From positions 4,526,001 to 4,590,000 of the forward strand of contig CAUJLY010000003.1 in NCBI GenBank assembly GCA_963281155.1: DNA of 64,000 nucleotides, given 5' to 3'. Source of the DNA: Rhabditophanes sp. KR3021 (taxonomy: Eukaryota; Nematoda; Chromadorea; Rhabditida; Alloionematidae). The notes below the pieces were generated by a model. The model saw only the letters and a program-made list of their open reading frames with translations, ran no database searches and had not been told where the DNA came from. The translations under genes and the position numbers were made by a program. Shown piece by piece: positions 25,860 through 37,311 of this stretch (its first letter is position 1; every line of letters starts with the position of its first letter).

Positions 25860-26357
25860 ATGATTTGCTTTGTTACTGTCGGGTCTACTAAGTTCGATGC
25901 TTTGATTGATCAACTGGGTAAGGAACACGTACTGGAGGCATTAAGTAAAATGGGTGTGGATAAACTGGTAATCCAACATGGGACTTCGAATTACACGTGT
26001 ACAAAGGAAGACGCAATCAGGCATTCTATCAAATTGGAAACATACGATTACGACACGAGTTTAGCCGAGGATATGAAGAAAGCGGACTTTGTGATTGCTC
26101 ATGGTGGGGCTGGAACTATAATCGATTGTTTAACGCTAAAAAAACCCTTTGTAGTTGTTGAAAATGAGACTTTAATGGATAGACACCAAAATGAATTAGC
26201 TGAAAAAATCGCTCAATTAGATGGATGCTATTTTACAACCCCCAAAGAATTGGTAAATGTCTTAAATAAAAAGATTTTCGACTTACAATCTAAAATTGTT
26301 CAAGTACCAGAAGGCAGTTTTGAGAAAAGAATAAGATTGATGATGATGCTTGATTAA
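25860..26357 (+). CDS. ALG13: UDP-GlcNAc transferase catalytic subunit ALG13
   Basis: Catalytic half of the ALG13-ALG14 enzyme on the cytosolic ER face that adds the second GlcNAc to dolichol-PP-GlcNAc in N-glycan synthesis. One exon, 165 aa, the size of yeast Alg13 and the short animal form; the long vertebrate extension is absent. The GT-B C-terminal signature is clear: MICFVTVGSTKFDALI at the N-terminus, VIQHGTSNYTC, and ADFVIAHGGAGTIIDCLTLK with the UDP-binding HGGAGT. DRHQNELAEKIAQLDGCYFT follows. Start chosen at 25860 because the family begins exactly with this strand; an in-frame codon upstream would add unrelated residues. ALG14 is not in the window. Confidence 0.95.
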   Translation: MICFVTVGSTKFDALIDQLGKEHVLEALSKMGVDKLVIQHGTSNYTCTKEDAIRHSIKLETYDYDTSLAEDMKKADFVIAHGGAGTIIDCLTLKKPFVVVENETLMDRHQNELAEKIAQLDGCYFTTPKELVNVLNKKIFDLQSKIVQVPEGSFEKRIRLMMMLD

Positions 26358-26577
26358 TTCATACATATATACATAAATTAATGCATGGATTAATACATAA
26401 ATATAATCGAATAAAAGTATTTAAAGATCGCATAAAATTGTTGAATAAAGGTATTTAAACATGTGTAGAATGGTGTTTTTAGACAAATGAATTATATAAG
26501 TAAATATTTATATATTAAATCTATATTTATTTATATAAGAACATATGATTTATAAAGTGATAATAACTACTATAATC

Positions 26578-29500
26578 CTAATGGGCTCCATCATCCTTAA
26601 ATTTGATTAAAATGGCATTTTTAGGTACATTTTGTCCTGAAATGAATGAAAAATAAGGTATTAGATCGTGATTTTATTTTTTTATTAATTTTGTATTAGC
26701 TGAATGCTAGTTATTTTTATACCATAATATAATATTTAGTATCAAATTTAAAGAGACTGCGTATTAACAGCTCTTTGACACATCGCACTTTGAAGTTTGC
26801 TTCCATCATCTGAAGAAGGTATGGATCTTTACGCTGATTTCATGGCTAACATCCCAGAAAATGCGTGTAGAACAATGTTTTGCTGGATTTTCCTTACCGA
26901 AAAATTGGGTCAGAAGCAGAGTTGTTTTAATAGAAGTATTAGTAATACATTCAGTGGAGTTAAGAATGGGAGAACCTCACGGAAAATATTCTCCCATTTC
27001 TACAACTTTGAGGAAGGTATTGGTTGCTTACTCTGAGCTAGAAGATCAAGACGTCTTTTGGCAATTGGTCATCAAGTGCAACCCCAGGTGGAGTCTCATT
27101 AAGTTTAAAGAAAGGATACATCAATGTCCACATTGTCTGAAGAAATTTGCTTCAACCGACCACATGACGTTATTTCGCTGCAGGGATTAAGAGCCAAAAT
27201 CATGGCGTTTAGAGAAGAGATCAAAGAAATATTGGTTGACGTTCCTGACGATGAATTCTGGTACTCGGGGGAATCACAACACCAAGTCGAAAGGTTTTGG
27301 AGTCATATTAGTGATTTGAACTTTGAAGTTAATGGCAACAACCACATGTCGCCTAAGATATCGAAAATGTATGAACTCTCTACATCTGTTGGCTATTTCG
27401 ATGTTACACTCAAAGGAGGCTTGTCAACTAGGTTAGCTAAATTTTGGGAACATTGTTTGGTCATAGCAGATCCTTCGTCCGCGAACTTAGAACTAGGAAC
27501 AACTAATGACGATTTGCTAGGCATGCTGGATTACAAGCAGTTCAATTGGTTGGAGGTTATCTTAGTCATGTACTTTACAAAACGGGTAAAAAGAAACGAA
27601 TTGACTTGCCAAGAAAGTTGCTTCAATTCAAGGATACTTCTGCTGAAATAGTCGCTAAAGCCGTAAAAGTCAATAAGCAAGTTGATCAACTCAAAGCTGA
27701 AAAGGGAGGCATTGCTTGCTGCGTTTATTTTTTTTGGACTCTGCTGCTCTTCATGATGGGTGGAAATTGGAAGATGCTCTAGATGCCATTAAATATGCTG
27801 GTGAAACGAATTGCATGCCAATAAGGGTGAACGGACGCAGAAATGTCTTCGACACTTCTCTCAAATTAGGATTTGTTTTTGACAAGAAGGAGAGATTCCT
27901 CAACAAACTTGTCATTGCAGGAAAGAAGTTGGTTGTTGTCAGAAAAGAGTACCCATCCAAGAAAATCACCGAAAACGTGGAAGCTATACTGATCACGCTC
28001 TTCGTAGTCAACTCACCAACAGCGACTCTGGGAAGCCATCATTAGATTGAACATGACCCCTCAAGTAAACTCAGAAGTTGCCCAATTGATACTCAAGGAC
28101 TTCTCAAAATGTGAATACGAAGAGCACATTATGATATATTAATATGTTTTCTGTTTTTTAATTAAACTCTTAGTCATTTAATATACCTGCAATGCATGAA
28201 ATAGATTCCACAATACCGTCGTGAGGAGCTTTGATAACGTATTCCATCTTCATGGCAACCATAACAATTAAACTTTGCCCGGCAGTGATGCTATCACCAG
28301 GTTTAACTAAAACTTTGTCGATAATTCCAGGCATGGGAGCCTTGGCGCCGTCGACAGCTCCACTCAATTCCTCATCGTTAATAGCTTTGGCAAATGGATA
28401 TTTGTGTTCTTTTGAATCTCCGCCATATGTCATGAGACAATCATCCATCAAAACAACCTTGGAAGTCAACTTGGCACCATCAACTTCAGCTACAAATTCA
28501 ATTGCTTTATATTGGTCGTTTTGCGATAGTTTGACTTCCTTAAGATTGACACTGTGAACTTTTCCATCAAAAGTTACGTTAAGCTGATCTTTTCCAACTA
28601 ATTCAATATCAATTTTCTTGTCTTTTAAGTTGATACTTTTCTTAACACTATGGTTCATTCTAAACCAGTCGGCTTGAGAAAATGGGCTGCTTAGTTTTGG
28701 AACTTGAGACAATAAAATTGACCCAATGGCAGCTTCAAGATAGTTTTCTTTTGTCTTTTCGGGTTCACTGAATAAGACTTTTTCATTGTCTCCAATAAAG
28801 TCAGTGTAAACATTTCCTTGAATGAATTGCTCGTGTCTAACAACATTTTTGACGAAGTCGATGTTAGTTTTCAAGCCACCAATATGCGTATTAGATAACG
28901 CTTTTTCCATTTTTGCTAAAGCCTCGTTTCTGTCAGCTCCGTGAACGGTAATCTTGGCAATCATTGGATCGTAATAGACTGAAACGTAACTTCCTTCATA
29001 CACTCCTGTATCGATACGAGGTCCGTCTTTAGGAAATGAAAGATAACGTAAATCACCTGGAGAAGATAAATTAGTATTAGTATAATAAATTTTCCATATT
29101 TTTTAATAATTTTGTACACCACAGTCATTGTATATCATCATTAGTACTTAGCACATCCAAAATATGAATATTAGCTGACATCATGCTTATGACCTAATTT
29201 AATTTTTATTACTCATTTATTTCAGTTGCTTAAGATCGCAACCCTTTTTTGGTGTTTAAATCAAGCTAAAAAGTTTAAAAAAAAAGGAAAAAGACTGGCA
29301 ACAAAATAACAATGCTTGGAATGGAGCTATTTTCTAGAACAAAACTATCTTAGTGATCATAAAAAAATAATATTCCGACAATTTTTAGGTGCTAACCAAA
29401 CTGTTTTTCTCAAAGGAAACCATTTAAATTCCCGAATTATGCATTTAATTTTAATCCACATTGTTTTATGCCTATTTTCATATTATCTTACATACCTGCT

Positions 29501-31977
29501 AAAGGCATGAATCCTTCTTGGGTGTCTTCTGCATACACTCTAGTTTCGAAAGAATGTCCGTTAAACTTGATTTCTTCTTGCTTAAGTGGGATCTTTTCTC
29601 CTTGAGCAACACGGATTTGCCATTCGACCAAATCAACACCGGTGATTGCTTCAGTGACAGGATGTTCAACCTAAAATATAAGTCATTAAATAGTGAAACT
29701 CTTGCTTATGTCTAAATTTGCCTCTCAAAGTAAAATAATGATCATTACAAATTATGAGAAACCTAAATGTATAATTGGATCTATTAAAATAAAAGATCTC
29801 GTCTTTAAAGAAACTAGTGGAACTACTTCAAATCCGTTTCTTAACTCAATGCTCTTGGCTTACCTGAAGACGAGTGTTCATTTCAAGGAAGTAAAAATCA
29901 TTTGAGGGATCGATGATAAATTCTACAGTTCCGGCTCCAACATAATTGGCAGCTTCAGCAGCTTTTGTGGCTAATTTCCCTAACTTTTCTCTAAAGGCTA
30001 ATTCCAAATTTGGGGCGGGAGCTTCCTCGATAATTTTCTGATGTCTTCTTTGAATGGAACAGTCTCTTTCCCACAAATGAACATAATTTCCGTAATGATC
30101 TCCGAAAATTTGAACTTCAACATGTCTTGGTTTGACGATGTACTTTTCAATAAGCATACTCTTGTCTCCGAACGATTTGAAAGCTTCAGATTTGGCTGTT
30201 TCCAGTTTTTCAAAGAATTCTTTTTCATTGGCAGCAATTCTCATTCCTTTTCCGCCACCTCCGCAGACAGCCTTGAGCATCACGGGAAAGCCGATGGATT
30301 TAGCTTGATTGAATAAAAAGTCGGGGTCTTGATTTCCTCCGTGATATCCTAATAATGTGAATAACATGATTAAAAATTACATCGCTCAACTCGAGGTGAG
30401 TAATTTGTTTTGACAACTAAATTTAAAAATAGTAGCAGCTATAAGGAAAAGTTTATGGAAAGGCCAAATTTAGAAATAACACCGAGTCTATTAACAATCA
30501 CACCCATCCGTCAAGGGATAGGACTGAAGGTAAGTATCAAAGAATCAATCAATTTAGTCAAATTTAAGATTGAAAGATATGTTTTAAACCAACAATTATC
30601 AAAGTGGACGAGTAAGAATATAAAGTTGCTAGTATTCCTGAAGAATATGATTTAGCCGTGGAAGATTACATCCAGCTATTAAAGGCAAGTCTGTTTCAGA
30701 TTCAATCTTTTGCGAAATTAGCTGGCAAGTAATTATCATGACTTCCTTATCGAAAATATTGGAAGAATTGGTTACTCAATGACACTCTGTATCACAATCT
30801 TCATGAGCAATACTAATTCCATTCGCTCAGATCCATAAACCTTTCAAGATTCAAAGCACGTGGGAATGATACATCACTTAAAGTGGTCACAGCCCAATAA
30901 GTATGCATGTTAGAAGCAATTGAAAGGAGTGCAAAAAGATCAAAATTGACATATGATAAATTATATAACATTTGATTTGAAAGTTGATAAGACTATTACA
31001 CTCTAATCCTTAAAGAAGAAACACTCAGCCTACATATTATTAGACGCTCTTCTCGTGTTGAATTGGGTAGACTGTCTCTCATGGAATTCAAGGAACTCAT
31101 TTGTATGCAAGAGTATCTGACGAATTGAAACAAGATTACGAAATATTGCTCTATAACTATACTGAACATGGCACGATACATTCAGGTAGATCCAAGAGAA
31201 AAATTAAAAGTGTCTTGAATTATAAAAGAAAATTCTCTGTCTATTCTGATGATCCACACATACGCTAATTATTTGGCCGGAATACTCTGTTATGCTTGAA
31301 TGCTGACGATCTAACTAATGTGGACAACCAAATAAAGTGATGTATTTGAAACATCCTGACCATTGCCAGGCAGTGAATTTATTCTTAAACAAATTTCCGA
31401 AATGTATCTTCTAATGCAACCTCTTTTTACATCTCGCATACCACATTTTGCTTATTTTGCTTAGTTTTACCTGAAATAAATTTAACATAAAATTGTAATT
31501 AAATATGAATTAGTTGCCTTCGATAACTGGTACACCAGCTTTTTTCATAATGTCTTTGGCTACATTTTTAGCTCCCATATCGTAGATAGCTTGTGGTGAT
31601 GGCCCAATGAAGATGAGTCCTGCGTCAATACATTTTTTTGCAAAATCAGGGTTTTCACTTAAAAATCCGTAGCCAGGATGAACAGCCTTCGAATTTGTTT
31701 TAAGAGCAACATCAATTAACTTGTCCATGTTTAGATAACTTTCCAATGCTGGTGGAGCACCGATGTTGTATGCGTAATCGGCATGTTTCATGTGCAAAGA
31801 TTTATTGTCAGCATCCGAGTAAACTGCAACCGTTTCAACTCCCATCTTTTTGGCAGTACCAATGATTCTCATAGCAATTTCCCCTCTGTTTGCAATGAGG
31901 ATCTTGTCAATTCGCTTGATGTTAGATGTTGTCTGTGTTCTCCATTGCTGGAATAAATTATTTGATGCACGAAGCAT
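26578..31977 (-). CDS. MCCC1: Methylcrotonoyl-CoA carboxylase alpha (biotin) subunit
   Basis: Biotin-carrying subunit of mitochondrial 3-methylcrotonyl-CoA carboxylase in leucine breakdown. Five exons: 31977..31518, 30348..29864, 29670..29496, 29056..28187, 26636..26578, all in phase, 682 aa (human 725). Seen: a presequence, the biotin carboxylase domain ([53 protein letters not shown] across a splice) and the biotinyl domain with [18 protein letters not shown] fits MCCC1 better than PCCA (AMKMQ). The last exon ([16 protein letters not shown]) lies 1550 nt past the previous one; without it the protein would lack its final beta strand. Intron 1 uses a GC donor (AAG/GCAACT). A TTTCAG ends 9 nt upstream of the ATG. 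Introns 1 and 4 hold antisense relics. Confidence 0.94.
26790..28060 (+). pseudogene. Frameshifted coding sequence nested antisense in MCCC1 intron 4
   Basis: Overlapping open segments in all three + frames run through this interval: 26861..27190 (with [17 protein letters not shown], a C2H2-like pattern), 27124..27651 ([40 protein letters not shown]), 27546..27782 ([20 protein letters not shown]) and 27716..28045 ([20 protein letters not shown]). Base composition is more GC-rich than the surrounding intron, as in coding DNA. The frame changes at least three times, so no intact protein remains. I recognise no family; a decayed gene or mobile-element ORF is likeliest. Confidence 0.45.
30405..30735 (+). 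pseudogene. Coding-like fragments nested antisense in MCCC1 intron 1
   Basis: The + strand of the 1169-nt intron contains an open block from the ATG at 30454 ([20 protein letters not shown]) ending at a GTAAGT near 30530, and a second at about 30624-30733 ([20 protein letters not shown]). Further fragments without a consistent frame follow to about 31400. They look like remains of a gene; the family is unknown. Confidence 0.3.
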
Positions 31978-32287
31978 TGTGGATAGTGCTGAAATTAATA
32001 AATTACAATACAATGTAACAACGAATTAAACAAGAAGTATACAACATGAAATAAGTCAAAAGAACCACACAAATTTAACAACCTAATTATTATGCAACTA
32101 ACCAGCTCATTATCTACTACAAGCTAACCTGGTGTCCTGGCACGAAATGAAACTAAACATTGGAATACTCGAGATAATACGTAATAATTGGTTGAAAAAT
32201 GTGATATGAATGAATTTATTTTAAAAATTATTAAAAGGCATAATAAGTACACAATAAATAGAGTTTTCCATTTACTGGCGCTTCACT
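31978..32287. other. 5' flank of MCCC1 and 3' end of DNAJC24
   Basis: A 310-bp minus-strand spacer. The MCCC1 start lies just after an AATTTCAG acceptor-like site, so part of this spacer may be a 5'-UTR intron or a trans-splicing outron. Confidence 0.4.
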
Positions 32288-32728
32288 TTATTTTACAACT
32301 TGAGTCATCATAGAACAAGCTGGACATTCCAAAAGACTAGTTTCAAGCATCCATTTGTAGTCCTCAACCGTTAATAGTAAATCTCCATCGCATCTTGTAC
32401 ACGGTATGATCAAGGCTCCATTATTTAACAAAATGCTACGATCCTCTTCATTTAGAGTTTGTATACTCGTTGTCAAAGCATCTGCGTCATTTTTAGATCT
32501 TCTAAGTCTTTCTTCCGCTAAATATTTGTCATAAATGCGCCTTGTTTGAGGATCTTTAAATTGTGACCATGCAAATTTACCCATCTCGATTTCATTTTGG
32601 TTTGATTGAATTCCAGTTTTGTCAGGATGTATCCGTCTCAAATAAGAATGATACGCGATCTTGATTTCATCTATCGTGGCGGTTTCTTTGACTTGTAGAA
32701 GAGAATATAAAGTTCCTAAATCTTGCAT
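32288..32728 (-). CDS. DNAJC24: DnaJ-type protein DPH4/DNAJC24 (diphthamide synthesis)
   Basis: J-domain protein with a CSL zinc finger that donates electrons via iron to the DPH1-DPH2 radical enzyme making diphthamide on eEF2 (family knowledge). One exon, 146 aa (human 149). Residues 5-80 are the J domain with the HPD motif in RRIHPDKTG and FKDPQTRRIYDKYL. The CSL zinc-binding cysteines are CTRC and CPAC around residues 112-140 (CTRCDGDLLLT, LLECPACSMM). The spacing matches DPH4. Confidence 0.88.
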   Translation of the reverse strand: MQDLGTLYSLLQVKETATIDEIKIAYHSYLRRIHPDKTGIQSNQNEIEMGKFAWSQFKDPQTRRIYDKYLAEERLRRSKNDADALTTSIQTLNEEDRSILLNNGALIIPCTRCDGDLLLTVEDYKWMLETSLLECPACSMMTQVVK

Positions 32729-33039
32729 CGTAAAATAGTAAATGCTTATAATATTTTTAAACGATGGGTTGAAATTGAAAAATACGTGTTCTTGACAAGA
32801 AATAATTCAAAAAAGTTGGTAGATGATAGCTTTGGAAGATACACTCAAAATTAATTTTCAAACTGATGTACATATAATTAAGATTTCGCTTTATAAGTAA
32901 TGTGATATTTCAAAAAGATAAATTATGGACAGATGATTTTAATTTCCTTCAATAATGTAACTTTTAATTTTATTTCTTACGAACATTTAAGATTATGCAA
33001 CGTTAAATAGCTATAAATCAGAATAATATTGTCTTCAGT
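32729..33039. other. Intergenic, 0.3 kb, nothing recognised
   Basis: AT-rich spacer between two minus-strand genes; presumably the DNAJC24 promoter and the 3' UTR of the Rho-like gene. Confidence 0.4.
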
Positions 33040-34117
33040 TTAGGCATAGCTGCTATTTTCTTCAATAACGCTTGGAGGATTTGAAATAGGACCTTGTGTT
33101 TTCTGTTGCATTGTTTCATCCCATTTTCCCTCAATTTCAGAGTTGACAATGCTTTCGACTATCCCAATCAAACACTTTTCACTTTCCCTTTTCATCTCCT
33201 CCATTTCTGTGAAATTCTTTGTGACAATGGGGGTATCATATTCATCAAAAATAAGTTGTTGGACAACGGGATCATCCATAAAGTTATCCTCTGAGAACAA
33301 GTTTTCAACGAGGTACGATGCGGTCGAAGATTTGTTGGTTTGGCCCAACTTTTCTAAATCGCTAAAAGAATATTGAGAACCACTTCGTTGAGATACTTGT
33401 TGGCTCTCTTCTTGAACTGCTAGGCATCCATTTGATTTAGCTGAAGTTAATTCAATTTTACCTAACAAACTGCTACTATCTGTCCAAAATTTCTTCAAAG
33501 CTGCAATAGCTTTTTTAATTGGTCCACCAAATATTGGAATTGGCTCCTGTTTTTCGTTACAAAGCCTCTTCACTAATTTGGCAATTTTGATAGCTTGAAT
33601 AAAAGGCAGCTTAGTCTCTTCCAACGAATCAGAAGTGCATTCAAAATAAGCATACGCACTAATCGAACTGGCTAAAGCTTGAATTTGATGTATTTGAACA
33701 AGACCCTCGTCATCTTCTTTTTTGCATGCACGCTTATCTCTTTTTGTTGCAATCAAAGTCATCGGTGTTTTTGGAAGCATTCTTTGAACACTTTTCTGAG
33801 CCTAAGAACATAATTTTATAGCAAACATAGTTTCTTACCTTAATAATATACTCAAATGACTCCAAACTATCGACGGCAAAGATGAGCATAACAATATCCA
33901 CTCCATTAACAGTAGTGTGGGTAATATCTTTTTCATTAGTTAACTTGTTGATATTAAGCAAAACAATTTCGCCATCTATCACTTCGGTCTTGCAATAACT
34001 TTGAGGAGCATCTGACGCCTGATGTGCGATTGAAAGGTACTTAGAAATCAAAGAAGTTTTGCCAACATCCTTTTGTCCAAACAAAAGGCAATTGATAACG
34101 TTGGCGCTTGACAACAT
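33040..34117 (-). CDS. Divergent Rho-family-like GTPase with long tail
   Basis: Two exons, 34117..33839 and 33801..33040, split by a 37-nt intron (the shortest here), give 346 aa. Residues 12-190 resemble a Rho GTPase: P-loop GQKDVGKTSL, VDIVMLIFAVDSLESFEYII, then TPMTLIATKRDKRACK (TKxD guanine-binding motif) and ECTS for the G5 box. The DxxG switch II motif (DTAGQE in Rho) is missing, replaced by LLNINKLTNE, and residue use in switch I is unclear, so normal GTP hydrolysis is doubtful. A roughly 150-residue acidic/Ser-rich tail follows and there is no C-terminal CAAX box, so no prenylation is expected. It may be an atypical Rho relative (Rnd- or RhoBTB-like in behaviour), but no specific orthologue is assigned. 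Confidence 0.7.
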
Positions 34118-34914
34118 GATAATAGTGATGATTCTGTTGTTTTAATAGCGTCTTATATAGTGGTCAAATTTGCAATTCGAGTAGTATTTTGAATATTAGC
34201 GGAAATGTGATCACACTACATTTTGTCTTTTTGCGAGATTTGAATCAAAGGAATAAGTTACTATTTAAGTAAACTATGCAAATTAATTAAGGATGCAAAA
34301 TATAGGTAAACCATTAAGTATTTAAAAAGAGTTTGTGAAAAATGTTTATTTAAATAAAAGTGAATCAAAAATAGCATTAGTAATTGCTTCAATGAGAATT
34401 AATAGAATGATTAGAATTAAATGAGACATTATTTTTATATCCCAAAATCAGAAATTGTCTAATATATTTTCAGATTCTCCAAGATAATTTCTGAAACAGT
34501 GTTTTCATTGATGAAGGTACAAGTCAATGATCAATTGCTTACGTCTTGAACTATAACTCTCCAAAATTTAGATATTATCATTTGCGATTTAATAAAAGCA
34601 ATGCCAAATTGTTGATAAAAGTTAATTTAATTTAAAAGAAGTATTAAGAAGCTAGTTCGATGTTCTCATTCAGTTGTGATTATGAATTGTTAATATTCAA
34701 ATTAGAACTTCTATTTTACAAATTAATATTAATTAAACGGTATTTGATTTATGCACTGTGATTATAGTGATTAATCAAGTAAAAAGATTTAACACCATGT
34801 AAAAGACATTTGATGTCCTATTAAGATTTTTTGCCACATCGTTGGGAAATCGCCTCTCTATTTCAAATTGTTTATAAACTGTTGCAGCACTTATTAATCA
34901 AACAAGTTTCTAAA
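34118..34914. other. Divergent intergenic region, 0.8 kb
   Basis: Between the Rho-like gene (-) and SF3A1 (+). Very AT-rich; no gene, repeat or RNA recognised. Presumed promoters at both ends. Confidence 0.45.
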
Positions 34915-36867
34915 ATGGCGTTAGTACATATTCCTAGAAGAGAAGAAGATTCTATGAATCATGAAGTTTCTATGAGTGGCCGTGAATTAAGTGGATTGAT
35001 CTTTCCACCGCCAGATATTAGAAGTAACTTTAATCCAGAGAAACTAATTTAATTCAATATTTCAGATATTATCGACAGAACTGCTAATTTTGTGTCACAA
35101 CATGGGACTGTCTTTGAAACTAAAATCAAAGAGAAAGAACGGGACAATAAGAAATTCAAATTCATGTTTCCCGGCGATCCGTATAATGTTTATTATAATA
35201 TGCAGATTGATGCTTATCAAAAAACTGGAGAGACCATCAATTTTAACAAGCCGAAGGAGTCTGAAGAGGCAAAGGAAGAAAAGAATGGAAAATTCAAATT
35301 CGTTGCCAAAGACCCTCCTAGGAAGTATTGTTTTTCTGACGACCCGTCCACTTTAAATACCCATGATTTGGCTATTATGAAGTTAGTTGCTAGATTCACA
35401 GCGATGCATGGCAGAAATTTCGCCTCCAATTTAATGAACAGAGAAAATAAGTCTCAAACTTTGGATTTCATGAAGAATCATCATCCAAACTATCCATACT
35501 ACCAAAAACTAATTGAACAGTACAGAATGATTCTGGCAATGCCCAAATCCGCTAAAACAGTCCTTCTTGACGATATGGTCTATGACAAAGTTTACGAAAG
35601 TTTGCAATACCGAACCCATTACATTGAATGGGAGAACAAGCAAAGAACAGGAAAAGTTAGTGAGCAAGAGGCTGAAAGAAAAGCCTACCAACAAATTGAT
35701 TGGCACGATTTTGCTATTGTCCAAACTTTAGACTTCGACAACATTGACATAAACACTCTTCCTAAGTTTGTCAAGAAAGTTGATCTCAATGAACGAATTA
35801 AATTTTCGGCACCGGAAATTCCTGAGAATGATTTGCATTATCCTGATCATTCAGAGCAAGATTACACACCAAATGTTATTCCAAGTGCTCCTATAGACGA
35901 AGATGAAATGGAAATTGAAGAAGAACCAAGAAACAACATGCCAAATCTTCCTTCTGAAGTAATTATTCGCGATTTCGACCCCAAAAAGCAGTTAAAGCGC
36001 GTGAAAAATGCCGAAACCTATGTCATTTCTCCATTGACAAACGAGAAAATTGCCGCGGATAGATTGGATAAGCATGTTCGTTTCAACACAGTTACTCCTC
36101 AATTTAAAGAACAAAGGGAACGTGAAATGGCTTTGAGAATGGATGAAATAGAGATGATTCAGGGAACTGATGTTTCAGCCAATCTCATGGTAATGGCACA
36201 ACGTAGGAAAGAAATTGAAGAAGAAGGTAAAAATCAAAAAAACAAAGTCGAACCTGTCAAATTCGCTGATATTATTGCTGCGCAAGACAGGTCTAGTTCA
36301 CATCAAGTTAATAACGACTATCTAACTTCTGTTGGTGTCAAAAGAAACCCAATTCATGTTCCACCACCAATGATTGAACCTCCCCAATACTTTGCCCGCA
36401 ATTTAATGCCTCCTATTCAACACAATATCCCCATTTATTATCCAAATCCAATGATTGATAACCAATTTAGTAATGTTATGAACATGAACGCTACTATGAT
36501 TCCACCTCCTATAAATGAAATGTACATGCCAGGTCCTTCCAAAAAAGCCAAACTCGAACCAGAATATGTTCCTGAGGAAGAGTTCTTAAAAACTTCTCCT
36601 CCCGAAATTCAAATTGTTATTGAGGTTCCAATTGATGAGAATGGAGAAGCAAAAATGAATGTTATTCAATTATCTGCAGAAGTTCGTGGATCAGTTAGCG
36701 ATGTCAAAACAAAGATTGCTTCTCAACTAAATATGGTCCCTTCCAAATTGAAGCTTTCTCAAGATGGGAACTTTTTGAAAGACAACCAATCTGTTGCTTC
36801 ATATAATTTAAGAAATGGAACAGTATTATCATTATCTTTCAAAGAGCGTGGAGGAAAGAAAAAGTAA
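34915..36867 (+). CDS. SF3A1: Splicing factor 3A subunit 1
   Basis: SF3a120, a U2 snRNP component needed for A-complex assembly and contact with U1 snRNA stem-loop 4. Two exons, 34915..35023 and 35066..36867, with a 42-nt intron, give 636 aa (human 793). Domains in order: SURP1 (about 25-85: LIFPPPDIRNIIDRTANFVS), SURP2 (about 145-195: FTAMHGRNFASNLMNRENKS, HHPNYPYYQKLIEQYRMIL), an acidic middle, a short Pro/Met-rich stretch, and a ubiquitin-like domain ending LRNGTVLSLSFKERGGKKK, matching the RNA-contacting RGGRKK tail. The start at 34915 is preferred over an in-frame upstream ATG at 34831 because the extra residues look unlike the family. Confidence 0.95.
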
Positions 36868-37311
36868 ATATTTGTCTTTTAGTTTTTCTATTTAATTCTT
36901 TTCTGTGTGACATTTAATAAACACTTTTTAAACAGTTAAAATATCTTTGCAGACCTGAACAACCAGTTAACCCGAAACGTTTTAGGAAAAAACGATTAAT
37001 ATTAAAAGAATGTTTTAAAGGGAAAAATGTGCATATTTTTTCAAAACGCCTTATTTAAATTTATTATTCTATTTTAATTATCACTCAGTACTCATTTTTT
37101 GTCGACTTTTAGAGTTATGTTAATCAAAATACCTGTTTTTGAAGGCAAAGTATAGTTAATTTAAGTGTAAGAAATGTGGCAAATAATACTACAAACACAT
37201 TAGTAAGATTGCAATAAATTACCATTATGATGTCTGCGAGGGAACACTAATGTCTGATTAGAAGTGTTTAATCATGTTTCAAACTTAGTCGAATTAATTT
37301 ATCAAGCTGAC
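36868..37311. other. Intergenic after SF3A1
   Basis: Short AT-rich spacer with an AATAAA at about 36917 fitting the SF3A1 poly(A) signal. No gene seen. Confidence 0.4.

Noticed and set aside
31978..32013. Upstream ATG at 32013 for MCCC1
   Set aside because: The extra residues lie before an AATTTCAG acceptor and do not resemble a presequence as well as the ATG at 31977.
34831..34914. Upstream in-frame ATG for SF3A1
   Set aside because: Adds 28 residues unlike the family; MALVHIP at 34915 is a better start.
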